From NCBI RefSeq assembly GCF_017876435.1, contig NZ_JAGIOA010000001.1, positions 2,232,001-2,296,000 on the forward strand: 64,000 nucleotides of DNA. Direction: 5' to 3'. A program made the translations under genes and the position numbers. The first letter of the stretch is position 1. Each line of letters begins with the position of its first letter. Under the pieces are notes generated by a model. It made no database searches. It was not told the origin of the DNA and saw nothing but the letters and a program-made list of their open reading frames with translations. Shown piece by piece: positions 53,215-63,013 of the stretch. The stretch comes from Microbacterium phyllosphaerae (GTDB taxonomy: Bacteria; Actinomycetota; Actinomycetes; Actinomycetales; Microbacteriaceae).

Positions 53215-54161
53215 CCGATATCTCTCCCGCCGCGCTCCGTGGAGCCGTCGACCTCTCCAGCCTGCGAAACCGTCCCGCAGCCCCGGCGCAGGCCACGGGC
53301 TCCGGCGGCGCTGCTGCAGCAGCCGGGGGCGGCGTGACGGATGTCGTCGTCGATGCGACCGACGAGTCCTTCGGTCAGATCCTCGAACTCTCTCGTACGG
53401 TTCCCGTGGTGGTCGACCTGTGGGCCGAGTGGTGCGGACCGTGCAAGCAGCTGAGCCCGATCATCGAGAAGGTGACGCGTGAGCTCGGCGGCAAAGTGCT
53501 CCTCGCCAAGGTCGACGTCGATGCCAACCCGCAGCTCGCGCAGGGCTTCCGTGCGCAGTCGATCCCGATGGTCGTCGCTCTCATCGCCGGGCAGCCCGTT
53601 CCTATGTTCACCGGAGCGGTCCCCGAGCAGCAGGTTCGAGAGGTCTTCGCGCAGCTGCTCCAGCTCGCCGCTCAGAACGGTGTCACAGGGTCGCTCGACA
53701 TCGGAGAGGCTCCCGCGGGCGCGGACGAGACCCCCGAAGAGCCGCCGCTGCCCCCGCTGCACGCCGAGGCGTTCGCGGCCATCGAGCTCGGCGATTACGC
53801 CGCGGCGATCGTCGCCTACGAGAAGGCACTCGCAGAGAACCCCCGGGATGAGGATGCGATCGCCGGCCTCGGCCAGGTGCGTCTGCTCGACCGTGTGCAG
53901 AAGCTCGATCTGCAGGATGCCCGCGCGGCTGCCGCGGCAGGGCCGTTGGACGTGAAGGCTCAGTTCGATGTCGCCGACCTCGACCTCGCCGGCGGACACG
54001 TGGACGATGCCTTCGGACGCCTCCTCGACCTTTTCGCTCAGCTGCCGTCAGACCAGCGCACTCCCGTTCGCGAAAGGCTGGTCGAGCTGTTCGGTCTGAT
54101 CGGCGCGGCCGACCCGCGGGTGATCTCCGCGCGCAACAGGCTCTCGTCCCTGCTGTTCTGA
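53211..54161 (+). CDS. thioredoxin-TPR co-chaperone (CnoX/YbbN-like)
   Basis: A 316-residue cytosolic protein with a thioredoxin domain (about residues 45-150, active site WAEWCGPCKQL) and a C-terminal tetratricopeptide region (AIELGDYAAAIVAYEKALAENPRDEDAIAGLGQ). YbbN/CnoX proteins protect substrates from oxidation and hand them to chaperonins; this one has both redox cysteines. It is translationally coupled to the upstream membrane protein. It converges on glgB across a hairpin. Confidence 0.85.
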   Translation: MTDISPAALRGAVDLSSLRNRPAAPAQATGSGGAAAAAGGGVTDVVVDATDESFGQILELSRTVPVVVDLWAEWCGPCKQLSPIIEKVTRELGGKVLLAKVDVDANPQLAQGFRAQSIPMVVALIAGQPVPMFTGAVPEQQVREVFAQLLQLAAQNGVTGSLDIGEAPAGADETPEEPPLPPLHAEAFAAIELGDYAAAIVAYEKALAENPRDEDAIAGLGQVRLLDRVQKLDLQDARAAAAAGPLDVKAQFDVADLDLAGGHVDDAFGRLLDLFAQLPSDQRTPVRERLVELFGLIGAADPRVISARNRLSSLLF

Positions 54162-54175
54162 CCTCGGTCCGCGGC

Positions 54176-54199
54176 GACGGTCAGCCGTGGCTGACCGTC
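54176..54199. terminator. hairpin over the glgB stop codon
   Basis: GACGGTCAGC (54176-54185) and GCTGACCGTC (54190-54199) form a perfect 10-bp stem with a 4-base loop. It includes the glgB stop codon (54181-54183) and lies between two convergent genes. Neither side has a T tract, so termination is likely weak or bidirectional. Confidence 0.5.
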
Positions 54200-56385
54200 G
54201 GGACGTGAGGGTCGCTCTGGTGACGGAGCCAGATCGTCGACAGAGCGGGGATCGTCATGGTCGCCGTTGCGACGCCACGGTCGTCGAGGGGAGCCACGAC
54301 CACCCCCAGATTCCCGGATCCGCGCCCACCGTACTCTGACGCGTCCGTGTTGAGGACCTCTTCCCAGACCCCCGAGCTGGGCAGATCGAGACGGTAGCCG
54401 CTTCGTTCCACGCCGGCGAAGTTGCTGATGACGACGAGCCGCCCACCGTGGGCGTCGCGACGTTCGAAGGCGATGACGTTCGGATCCCAGGTCGGTGCGC
54501 CGAGGCGCGAGAAGCATGATGCGTCGTTGTCGCGTTCCCAGAGCGGTGCCTGCGCACGGTAGGTGTGGTTGAGCTGACCGACGAAGCCCTGCAGCTGCGC
54601 GTGGGACGGCTGTTCGAGCAGCCACCAGTCGAGTTCGCGGGATTCGGACCACTCGGCTATCTGGCCGAACTCCTGGCCCATGAAGAGCAGCTTCTTGCCC
54701 GGATGGCCCCACATGTACGCGAGGTAGGCGCGGACGTTCGCGAGCTTGTGCCAGTGATCGCCCGGCATCTTCGTGAGCAGGCTTCCCTTGCCATGCACGA
54801 CCTCGTCGTGGCTGATCGGAAGGAGATAGTTCTCGCCGAACGCGTAGACGAAGGAGAACGTCATCTCGCCCTCGTGATGGGACCGGTACATGGGGTCTCG
54901 CTCGATGTACTGGAGAGAGTCGTTCATCCAACCCATGTTCCATTTGAACCCGAAACCGAGTCCCGCATGATCGGTCGGCGCGGTGACACCGGGGAAACTG
55001 GTCGACTCCTCCGCGATCATGAGCACACCGGGGTGCACGCGGTAGGCGGTCGCGTTGACCTCCTGCAGGAACCGGATCGCTTCGAGGTTCTCGCGTCCGC
55101 CGTGGATGTTGGGTTCCCACTCGCCGTCGTTCCGCGAATAGTCGAGGTACAGCATCGACGCCACCGCATCGACCCTGAGCCCATCGACATGGAACTCGCT
55201 GAGCCAGAAGAGGGCGTTCGCCACGAGGAAGCCCCGTACCTCCGGACGCCCGTAGTCGAAGATGAGCGTGCCCCAGTCCTGGTGTTCGCCTCGCCGGGGG
55301 TCCGGGTGCTCGTAGAGCGGCTGGCCGTCGAACCGAGCGAGCGCGAACGCATCCTTCGGGAAATGCCCGGGGACCCAGTCCATGATGACGCCGACGCCCG
55401 CCTGGTGCAGGCGGTCGATCAGATAGCGCAGGTCGTCCGGGCTGCCGAACCGGCTGGTCGCCGCGTAGTAGCCGCTCACCTGATAGCCCCACGAGCCTCC
55501 GAAAGGATGCTCGGCGAGGGGCATGAACTCGACGTGGGTGAACCCCGCCTCGGTGACGTGAGCGATGAGAGGCTCGGCGGCGTCCCGGTAGCTCAGACCG
55601 CCGCGCCACGACCCGAGATGAACCTCGTAGATCGACAACGGCTGTGCGACCGCGTGCGTCGCTGCTCGGCGGGTCATCCATGCGCCGTCCGACCAGGCGT
55701 AGGTCGACTGCGTGACCACCGATGCCGTCTCGGGTGGGATCTGCGCCGCCTGGGCCATCGGGTCGGCCTTGAAGATCCACGCTCCGTCGCGCGTCCTGAT
55801 CTCGAACTTGTAGGTCGAGCCGATCGCGATGTCGGGGATGAAGAGCTCCCAGATGCCGCTCACGCCCATCGATCGCATCGCGTGCGATTCGCCGTTCCAC
55901 CCGTTGTGGTCGCCGACGACGCGCACAGCGGTCGCATTGGGTGCCCACACCGCGAATGCCACGCCGGTGTCGCCCTCCGCCGTCCGCGGGTGGGCGCCGA
56001 GGACCTGCCAGAGACGCTCGTGACGGCCCTCGGCGATCAGGTGAAGATCGATGTCGCCGAGGGTGGGGAGGTGTCGATAGGGGTCGCCGACGGTGCTCTC
56101 GTCGTCGTCGCCGTACGCGGTCGCGAGACGATACGGCACCGGAGCGCCGTCGTGCTGGGCTTCCCAGATGCCGTGCGCGACGTGCTCCAGCGCCAACCGC
56201 GAGCCGTCTCCGAACACCGCCGCGACCGAGGCGGCGAGGGGGCGTCGAGCTCGGATCACCGTGACCGTGCGGTCACCCGCGTCGGTGGACGGGTGGGCGC
56301 CCAGGACAGCGTGCGGATCGTGATGGGTTCCGGCGGCCACCGCGGCCCACTCGGACGACGTCGTCGCATCTTCCACGTAGCTCAT
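54181..56385 (-). CDS. glgB: 1,4-alpha-glucan branching enzyme
   Basis: GlgB introduces alpha-1,6 branches in glycogen-like polymers. The 734-residue GH13 enzyme has two N-terminal beta-sandwich domains (about 1-220), the catalytic nucleophile in GLRVDAVASMLYLDY, the acid/base Glu in VLMIAEESTSFPG and the SHDEVVHGKGSLL transition-state motif. It overlaps glgE by 4 bp and is probably translated from the same transcript. Confidence 0.95.
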   Translation of the reverse strand: MSYVEDATTSSEWAAVAAGTHHDPHAVLGAHPSTDAGDRTVTVIRARRPLAASVAAVFGDGSRLALEHVAHGIWEAQHDGAPVPYRLATAYGDDDESTVGDPYRHLPTLGDIDLHLIAEGRHERLWQVLGAHPRTAEGDTGVAFAVWAPNATAVRVVGDHNGWNGESHAMRSMGVSGIWELFIPDIAIGSTYKFEIRTRDGAWIFKADPMAQAAQIPPETASVVTQSTYAWSDGAWMTRRAATHAVAQPLSIYEVHLGSWRGGLSYRDAAEPLIAHVTEAGFTHVEFMPLAEHPFGGSWGYQVSGYYAATSRFGSPDDLRYLIDRLHQAGVGVIMDWVPGHFPKDAFALARFDGQPLYEHPDPRRGEHQDWGTLIFDYGRPEVRGFLVANALFWLSEFHVDGLRVDAVASMLYLDYSRNDGEWEPNIHGGRENLEAIRFLQEVNATAYRVHPGVLMIAEESTSFPGVTAPTDHAGLGFGFKWNMGWMNDSLQYIERDPMYRSHHEGEMTFSFVYAFGENYLLPISHDEVVHGKGSLLTKMPGDHWHKLANVRAYLAYMWGHPGKKLLFMGQEFGQIAEWSESRELDWWLLEQPSHAQLQGFVGQLNHTYRAQAPLWERDNDASCFSRLGAPTWDPNVIAFERRDAHGGRLVVISNFAGVERSGYRLDLPSSGVWEEVLNTDASEYGGRGSGNLGVVVAPLDDRGVATATMTIPALSTIWLRHQSDPHVPTVSHG

Positions 56386-58457
56386 GCTCGCTTCCTCACC
56401 TTCAGGATGTGCACCGGTTCGGCGAAGGCGTCGAGGCGCACGTAGTTGTGATCGGTCCAGGCCCAGACGGCGCCGGTGAGGAGATCCTCGACCTCGAAAG
56501 GCTCGCCGAGAGGCACGCCCCAGATCGTCGTGTCGAGGTGGACCGTGGTCTCGCGCACGGAATGCGGGTCGACGTTCGCCACGACGAGGATCGTGTCCGC
56601 ATCCCCGGTGCCGGTGAAGTCGGCGTCGAGATGCTTGCTGTAGACCAGCACCGAGTCATCGTCGCTCCAGTGGACCGCGAGGTTGCGGAGCTGGCGGAGC
56701 GCCGGATGGGTGCGACGGATCTCGTTCAGACGACGTAGAAGTGGGGCCAGAGAGTCGCCTGCGGCTTCGGCTCCCTCCCAGTCGCGGAGCTTGTACTCGT
56801 ACTTCTCGTTGTCGATGTTCTCTTCAGACCCCGGGCGTGCCACGTTCTCGAAGAGCTCGTAGCCGGCGTAGACGCCGTAGACGGGTGCCGCCGTCGCGGC
56901 GATGCAGGCGCGGATGCGGTAGGCGGCACGCCCGCCGAACTGAAGGTACTCGGTGAGGATGTCGTGCGTGTTGACGAAGAGGTTCGGCCGCATGTAGTCG
57001 CTCGTCTCGTGCGACACGCTGCTGAGGAACTCCTCGAGCTCCGACTTGGTGTTCCGCCAGGTGAAGTAGCTGTAGCTCTGCTGGAAGCCCACGGCGGCGA
57101 GCGCGCGCATGACGGCGGGTCGGGTGAAGGCTTCGGCGAGGAAGATGACGTCGGGGTCTTCGGCGTTCACCGTGGCGATCAGCCACTCCCAGAACTGCAG
57201 CGGCTTGGTGTGCGGGTTGTCGACGCGGAAGATCTTCACGCCTTCGTGCACCCAGTGCTGCACGACCCTCAGCATCTCCTGGTAGATGCCCTCGGGGTCG
57301 TTGTCGAAGTTCAGCGGATAGATGTCCTGGTACTTCTTCGGCGGGTTCTCGGCATAGGCGATCGTGCCGTCAGGCAGTGTGGTGAACCACTCGGGGTGCT
57401 CGTCGACCCAGGGGTGGTCGGGCGACGCCTGAAGAGCGAGGTCGAGTGCCACCTCCAGGCCCTCAGCCCGCGCAGCCCGCACGAAGGCGCGGAAGTCGGC
57501 GGGCTTGCCGAGGTCGGGGTGGATCGCGTCGTGTCCGCCCTCGGCGGCGCCGATCGCGTAGGGGGAGCCGGGGTCGTCGGGCTCGGTGGTCAGCGTGTTG
57601 TTGCGGCCCTTGCGGTTCGTGATGCCGATCGGGTGGATGGGCACCAGATAGATCACGTCGAACCCCATCGCCGCGACCGCGGGGAGGCGCTTCGTCGCGG
57701 TGCGGAACGTTCCGCTCTTGATCGTGCCGTCCTTCAGCCGCTTCGCCCCCTCGGAGCGGGGGAAGAACTCGTACCAGGCACCGACGCCCGCCGCGGTGCG
57801 CTCCACCAGCAGGGTGTGCGTCGCAGACGCGGAGCGGAGGGAGGTCAGCGGCCGCTCGAGGAACACTCGAGCGAGGTCGGCATCGGTCGAGAGAGCGATG
57901 GTCGTCGCTCCGTCTCCGGCGAGAAGAGCGGCGGAGTCGGCAGTGAGGCGCTTGCGCTGCGCGAGAGGGCGGTCTTTCTCCGAGGCGGCTCGTGCGAGCA
58001 GTTCGGCCCCGAGCGCGGCCATCACGGGCACATCCACGCCGGCCGCCACTTTCAGCTCGGCGGCGTGCGCCCAGGTCGCGAAATCGTCGGAGAACGCTTC
58101 GAAGCGGAACGTCCATCGCCCCTGCACGTCGATCGCGATCTCGGCGCTCCACCGATCGGTCCCGTCGAGCAGGGGGGAGAGGCGGTGAAGCGACTCCTCG
58201 CCGTCGGGAGAGGTCAACCGCAGCTGCACACCGATGATGTCGTGGCCTTCGCGGAAGGCGACCACCGTGAAGGGCACGATCTCGCCGACGAACGCCTTGG
58301 GGGCGAACCCGCCGGGGACGGCGGGCGTCGCGTTCAGCAGCGGAATGCGAGTGGCTGTGAGCGTCTCACCGTCCGACACGGCGCCCAGCGGACGCAGCGG
58401 GATCTGAGCGGGACTCCGGAGAGTCTTGGAACGGGTGCTGCTCGTACGTGCGGCCAC
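56382..58457 (-). CDS. glgE: maltose-1-phosphate maltosyltransferase
   Basis: GlgE polymerises alpha-1,4-glucan from maltose 1-phosphate, the GlgE pathway found in actinobacteria. The 691-residue GH13_3 enzyme has an N-terminal insert, the nucleophile Asp at about residue 413 in GVKIFRVDNPHTKPL, the acid/base Glu in VIFLAEAFTRPAV and the FVNTHDI region. Its length matches the family. GTG 58457 is supported by TACATT (58469 to 58464) 6 nt upstream. It precedes glgB on the same strand. Confidence 0.95.
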   Translation of the reverse strand: MAARTSSTRSKTLRSPAQIPLRPLGAVSDGETLTATRIPLLNATPAVPGGFAPKAFVGEIVPFTVVAFREGHDIIGVQLRLTSPDGEESLHRLSPLLDGTDRWSAEIAIDVQGRWTFRFEAFSDDFATWAHAAELKVAAGVDVPVMAALGAELLARAASEKDRPLAQRKRLTADSAALLAGDGATTIALSTDADLARVFLERPLTSLRSASATHTLLVERTAAGVGAWYEFFPRSEGAKRLKDGTIKSGTFRTATKRLPAVAAMGFDVIYLVPIHPIGITNRKGRNNTLTTEPDDPGSPYAIGAAEGGHDAIHPDLGKPADFRAFVRAARAEGLEVALDLALQASPDHPWVDEHPEWFTTLPDGTIAYAENPPKKYQDIYPLNFDNDPEGIYQEMLRVVQHWVHEGVKIFRVDNPHTKPLQFWEWLIATVNAEDPDVIFLAEAFTRPAVMRALAAVGFQQSYSYFTWRNTKSELEEFLSSVSHETSDYMRPNLFVNTHDILTEYLQFGGRAAYRIRACIAATAAPVYGVYAGYELFENVARPGSEENIDNEKYEYKLRDWEGAEAAGDSLAPLLRRLNEIRRTHPALRQLRNLAVHWSDDDSVLVYSKHLDADFTGTGDADTILVVANVDPHSVRETTVHLDTTIWGVPLGEPFEVEDLLTGAVWAWTDHNYVRLDAFAEPVHILKVRKRA

Positions 58458-58521
58458 CCCCCGAATGTACCGCTACCGACGCACGGCGGGTAGCGAGCAG
58501 ACGGTACCGGCGCGCCGCGCG

Positions 58522-60594
58522 TCACTCGACACGGAAGAGCCTCATGGAGGTGCCGGGGATGGGCAGGATGTCTCCGGGGGCGAATGTCTCCCCGCCCGCG
58601 TCGGGGCGCTCGTCTGCGCTGGACCAGAGCGACACGAATCGCGTCGCATCCTCGAGTTCCTCGGGCAGTCGCACATCGATCGGCGACTCCGTGCCGTGCA
58701 CGATCAGGAGGATGCGGTTCGCGGCCTCACGATCCGGAGTCGACGCGGCGACGTACTGGAGCGTGCGGTTGCCGGGGTCGGTCCACTGGTCGCTCTCCAT
58801 CGTCTCGCCGTTCTGGTCGAACCAGTCCATGACTGAGGCATTCGGGATGTGCTCGCCCAGGCGTGCGTACTTGCTCGGACGCAACGCGGGGTTCTCGGAG
58901 CGGAGCTCGATCAGCCTGCTGACGTGGGCACGCAGATCCTCCTGCCAGGGTTCCGGGTCCCAGCCGAGCCAGGTCATCGCCGAATCCTGCGCATACGCGT
59001 TGTTGTTCCCCCGCTGCGTGCGCCCGACCTCGTCACCGGCGGTGAGCATGGGGATGCCGGCGGACAGCAGCAGGGTGCCCAGCAGATTGCGCATGGCTTT
59101 GCGTCGGGCCGCGAGGATCGCGGGGTCGTCCGTGGGCCCCTCGATCCCGTGGTTGAAGGCGCGGTTCATGTCGGCACCGTCGCGGTTGTGCTCCCCGTTG
59201 GCCTCGTTGTGCTTGACGTCGTACGAGACGAGGTCGTTGAGGGTGAAGCCGTCGTGCGCCGTCACGAAGTTGATGCTCGCGAGCGGTCCGCGCTCATCCG
59301 CGAAGGTGTTCGACGAACCGGCGAGGCGTGTGGCGAAGCCGCCGATGCCGACCGGGGCCGAGGCCCTGCGCGCGTAGTCGATGTCGCTCAACCAGAAGTT
59401 GCGCACACGGTCGCGGTATCGGTCGTTCCACTCCAGCCAGCCCTGGGGGAAGTTGCCGGTCTGCCAGCCACCCATGCCGACGTCCCAGGGCTCGGCGATG
59501 AGCTTCGTGTCCTTGAGGATGGGGTCGTTCGCGATCGCCGTCAGCAGTGGATGCTCGGGCGTGTAGGTGTGCGACGCGTCGCGCGCGATGGCGGCCGCCA
59601 GGTCGAACCGGAAGCCGTCGATCTGCATCTCCTGCGCCCAGTAGCGCAGCGAGTCGAGCACGAGACGGGCACCGGCATCCGTCGAGGTGTCGAGCGTGTT
59701 GCCGCAACCGGTGGTGTCGATGTACGCGCCCGAGGAATCCTGTCGGTAGTAGCCCGCGTTGTCGATGCCACGCAGGCTCGAGCGAGGGCCTCCGAGACCC
59801 TCCTCCGACGTGTGGTTGTAGACGACGTCGAGGATGACCTCGAGACCGGCCTCGTGCAGCAGGCGCACCATGCCTTTGAACTCGGCGAGCACCGCTTCCG
59901 GACCGCCCTTGCGGGCATCCTCGGTCGCATACGCGTTGTGCGGGGTGAAGAAGTTGAGGGTGTTGTAGCCCCAATAGTTGGTGAGGCCGCGCTCGAGCAG
60001 GCGAGGCTCGGGCACGAACGCGTGGACGGGGAGAAGCTCGATCGAGGTGATGCCGAGCCCGTGGAAGTACTCGATCATCGCCGGGTGCGCGAGGCCGGCG
60101 TAGGTTCCGTGCAGCGCGGGTGGGATGTCGGGCTGTCGCTTGGTGAGACCCTTCAGATGTCCCTCGTAGATGACTGTGCGATCGAGCGGGATACGCGGCT
60201 TCACGGAGTCGCCCCAGTCGAAGCCGTCGACGATGACGACGGATCGCCACTCCTCGTACCCGTCACCCTGGGCGAGGCCGCGCGCGTACGGGTCGAGCAG
60301 GAGCGTCTCGGGATTGAAGGTGTTGCCGGGGCCGTGGGGTCCGCCGACTCGGATCGCATAGCGGGTGCCGGGCTGCAGCAACTCGGTCGTGACCTCCCAG
60401 ACGCCGCCGGGGAGTCGCTCGAGGTCGACCTGATCGGTCACCCAGTCGAGGTCGGTGGCGTCGAAGACGACGAGTTCGATCGACGACGCGTTCTGCGACC
60501 AGACGCGGAGGGTTCCGACGCCGTCGTGAAGGCGAACGCCGAGGTTGTCGAGTGCAGTACCGCCGGGCACGGTGATGTCTCGGATCGCGGGCAT
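58522..60594 (-). CDS. glgX: glycogen debranching enzyme GlgX
   Basis: GlgX hydrolyses alpha-1,6 branches of limit dextrins. The 690-residue GH13 enzyme has an N-terminal isoamylase-type domain, the nucleophile in DGFRFDLAAAIAR, the acid/base Glu in LIAEPWDVGMGGWQTG and the NFVTAHDGFTLNDLV motif. TATGGT (60606 to 60601) ends 6 nt before the ATG. It is separated from glgE by 64 bp. Confidence 0.93.
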   Translation of the reverse strand: MPAIRDITVPGGTALDNLGVRLHDGVGTLRVWSQNASSIELVVFDATDLDWVTDQVDLERLPGGVWEVTTELLQPGTRYAIRVGGPHGPGNTFNPETLLLDPYARGLAQGDGYEEWRSVVIVDGFDWGDSVKPRIPLDRTVIYEGHLKGLTKRQPDIPPALHGTYAGLAHPAMIEYFHGLGITSIELLPVHAFVPEPRLLERGLTNYWGYNTLNFFTPHNAYATEDARKGGPEAVLAEFKGMVRLLHEAGLEVILDVVYNHTSEEGLGGPRSSLRGIDNAGYYRQDSSGAYIDTTGCGNTLDTSTDAGARLVLDSLRYWAQEMQIDGFRFDLAAAIARDASHTYTPEHPLLTAIANDPILKDTKLIAEPWDVGMGGWQTGNFPQGWLEWNDRYRDRVRNFWLSDIDYARRASAPVGIGGFATRLAGSSNTFADERGPLASINFVTAHDGFTLNDLVSYDVKHNEANGEHNRDGADMNRAFNHGIEGPTDDPAILAARRKAMRNLLGTLLLSAGIPMLTAGDEVGRTQRGNNNAYAQDSAMTWLGWDPEPWQEDLRAHVSRLIELRSENPALRPSKYARLGEHIPNASVMDWFDQNGETMESDQWTDPGNRTLQYVAASTPDREAANRILLIVHGTESPIDVRLPEELEDATRFVSLWSSADERPDAGGETFAPGDILPIPGTSMRLFRVE

Positions 60595-60688
60595 GAATAC
60601 ACCATAGGGGGCTGCGCTCGGGTCTCAGGACCGCATGCACTCAGTTCCATGTGCGCTCCCGACCGTGAAAATGGGGGAGAGTTGAGGG

Positions 60689-61864
60689 ATGCAGCACTAT
60701 CTCGATCACGCCGCCACGACCCCGCTGCGCCCGGAGGCGCGCGAAGCATGGCTGGCCGCGAGCGAGACCGTGGGTAATGCGTCGTCGACGCACGGCGCGG
60801 GGCAGGACGCCCGACGTCTCCTCGAGGACTCCCGGGAGCGCGCCGCAGCGGTGCTCGGATGCGATCCCATCGAGGTGGTCTTCACCTCCGGCGGGACGGA
60901 GTCGATCAATCTCGCGCTGCAGGGGCTCTGGCACGCGCGCCGAGCGGGTACCGAAGCGATCGTGATGCCGGATGCCGAGCATCACGCGACCATGGACACG
61001 GTGGAGGCACTTGTCGCCGAGGGTGCGGTGCTGCGCGCTGTACCGGTATTTCGCACGGCGGCGATCGACGTGGACGCGTTCGCCGCGCAACTTCCCGGGT
61101 CAGCCCTGGCGACTGCGCTCATCGCCAACAACGAGGCGGGAACGATCAACGATGCCCAGGCGCTGGCGTCGTCGGCCGCTGTCGCCCAGGTGCCGATGCA
61201 CTTCGATGCCGTGTCGGCGCTCGGTCATGTTCCCCTGTCGTTCCGTGCTCTGAGGGGTGACGCTGCGGATGCCGTTGGGCTGGTCGCGATGAGCGTCGCC
61301 GGCCATAAGATCGGTGCCCCCGTCGGCGTCGGCGCCCTCGTCACCTCGCGCACCGCGAAACTCGCCGCGATCCTGCGCGGGGGCGCGCAGCAACGCGGCC
61401 TCCGCGCGGGAACCCAGGACGTCGCGGGCGCCGCCGCGTTCGCCGTGGCCCTGGAACTGGCCGAGGTCGAGCGTCAGGCCGAGAGCACCCGGCTGAGTGC
61501 GATGCGCGACCGTCTGATCGAGGGCATCCTCGCTCGTGTCCCGACGGCTGAGGTCCTGGGGGACCCCGTCGAGAGGCTTCCGGGGAACGCGCACGTCCTG
61601 TTCCCCGGAGCGGTGGGGGAGAGCCTGCTCTTCCTGCTCGACATGGCGGGGATCGCGGCCTCGACAGGATCAGCATGCCAGGCGGGCGTGGCGGAGCCTT
61701 CGCACGTCGTGATGGCCATGGGACGCAGCGAGCAGGACGCGCGCAGCGTGCTTCGGTTCTCTCTCGGCCGCACGTCGACGGATGCGGACGTCGATGCGGT
61801 GGTCGCATCGATCGCCGACGCGTACTCTCGCGCATCCGGCTCCGGCTCAGCCACACGCTCGTAG
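60689..61864 (+). CDS. cysteine desulfurase, IscS/NifS type
   Basis: A 391-residue PLP enzyme that releases sulfur from cysteine for tRNA thiolation and cluster assembly. It has the LDHAATTPLRPEAREAW N-terminus, the PLP-contact DAEHHATMDTVEAL, the Schiff-base lysine in SVAGHKIGAPVG and the active-site cysteine in ASTGSACQAGVAEPSH. GGGGGAG lies 8 nt before the ATG. Position just upstream of mnmA supports a role in supplying sulfur for tRNA thiolation; it could also act more widely. Confidence 0.9.
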   Translation: MQHYLDHAATTPLRPEAREAWLAASETVGNASSTHGAGQDARRLLEDSRERAAAVLGCDPIEVVFTSGGTESINLALQGLWHARRAGTEAIVMPDAEHHATMDTVEALVAEGAVLRAVPVFRTAAIDVDAFAAQLPGSALATALIANNEAGTINDAQALASSAAVAQVPMHFDAVSALGHVPLSFRALRGDAADAVGLVAMSVAGHKIGAPVGVGALVTSRTAKLAAILRGGAQQRGLRAGTQDVAGAAAFAVALELAEVERQAESTRLSAMRDRLIEGILARVPTAEVLGDPVERLPGNAHVLFPGAVGESLLFLLDMAGIAASTGSACQAGVAEPSHVVMAMGRSEQDARSVLRFSLGRTSTDADVDAVVASIADAYSRASGSGSATRS

Positions 61865-61873
61865 ACTGGGATC

Positions 61874-62971
61874 ATGAGGATTCTTGCGGCCATGAGCGGT
61901 GGGGTGGACTCCGCCGTCGCGGCCGCCCGTGCGGTCGATGCCGGTCATGACGTCGTCGGCGTGCACCTCGCGCTGTCCCGTGCGGGGGGAACCCTGCGCA
62001 CCGGTAGCCGGGGATGCTGCACGATCGAGGACGCGCTCGACGCCCGGCGTGCGGCGGATCTGCTCGGCATCCCCTTCTACGTCTGGGACTTCTCCGAGCG
62101 GTTCCGCGAAGACGTGATCGCCGATTTCGTCTCGGAGTACCAGGCGGGGCGCACCCCGAATCCCTGCATGCGCTGCAACGAGAAGATCAAGTTCGCCGCC
62201 CTCCTCGAGCGTGCGATCGAGCTCGGCTTCGACGCGGTGTGCACAGGGCACTACGCCACCCTGATCCCGACGGATGCGGGCCTGGAGCTGCACCGCGCCG
62301 CCGACAATGCGAAGGACCAGTCGTATGTGCTCGGCGTATTGACCGCCGAGCAGCTCGCCCACACATACTTCCCACTCGGTACGACACCCTCGAAGGCCGT
62401 CGTGCGGGCGGAGGCGGCGGAGCGCGGGTTGACCGTCGCCCAGAAGCCCGACAGCCACGACATCTGCTTCATCCCCGACGGCGACACCCGTGGGTGGCTC
62501 GCAGAGAAGGTCGGCACGGCGACGGGCGAGATCCTCGACCGCACGGGTGAGGTCGTGGGGTCGCACGAGGGTGCGCATGCGTTCACGGTGGGTCAGCGCC
62601 GCGGCCTCAATCTCGGGGTTCCGGCCGCCGACGGCAAGCCGCGATTCGTCCTCGAAGTGCGACCCGTCTCGAACACGGTCGTGGTCGGCCCGAAGGAGGC
62701 GCTCGCGATCCGCGAGATCGCCGGCGAGCGGTTCAGCTGGGCGGGAGCCGCGCCCGTCGATTCGGAGTTCGACTGCGAGGTGCAGATCCGCGCTCACGCC
62801 GAGCCTGAGGTCGCTCGCGCCTTCGTCATATCCGAGGGCGTGCGCGTCGTCCCCGAGGAGCCGCTGAACGGCGTGGCACCGGGGCAGACGGCTGTCCTGT
62901 ACGTCGGCACGCGCGTGCTCGGTCAGTTCACGATCGATCGCACGGTGTCGGCGGTTCCCGTCGACGCGTAG
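61874..62971 (+). CDS. mnmA: tRNA-specific 2-thiouridylase
   Basis: MnmA makes 2-thiouridine at U34 of tRNAs for Lys, Glu and Gln. The 365-residue protein has the PP-loop [14 protein letters not shown] at the N-terminus, the catalytic cysteine in [16 protein letters not shown] near residue 97 and the second catalytic Cys in [12 protein letters not shown] near 197. TAGACT (61862-61867) ends 6 nt before the ATG, so it has its own leaderless start besides any read-through from the desulfurase gene. Confidence 0.94.
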   Translation: MRILAAMSGGVDSAVAAARAVDAGHDVVGVHLALSRAGGTLRTGSRGCCTIEDALDARRAADLLGIPFYVWDFSERFREDVIADFVSEYQAGRTPNPCMRCNEKIKFAALLERAIELGFDAVCTGHYATLIPTDAGLELHRAADNAKDQSYVLGVLTAEQLAHTYFPLGTTPSKAVVRAEAAERGLTVAQKPDSHDICFIPDGDTRGWLAEKVGTATGEILDRTGEVVGSHEGAHAFTVGQRRGLNLGVPAADGKPRFVLEVRPVSNTVVVGPKEALAIREIAGERFSWAGAAPVDSEFDCEVQIRAHAEPEVARAFVISEGVRVVPEEPLNGVAPGQTAVLYVGTRVLGQFTIDRTVSAVPVDA

Positions 62972-63013
62972 CGTCTGCCTCTGGATGTCGGTGGCCGCTC
63001 GTAGACTGGCGGG

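Noticed and set aside
54565..58493. Two long plus-strand frames antisense to glgB and glgE
   Set aside because: Both are covered by GH13 enzymes with intact catalytic motifs.
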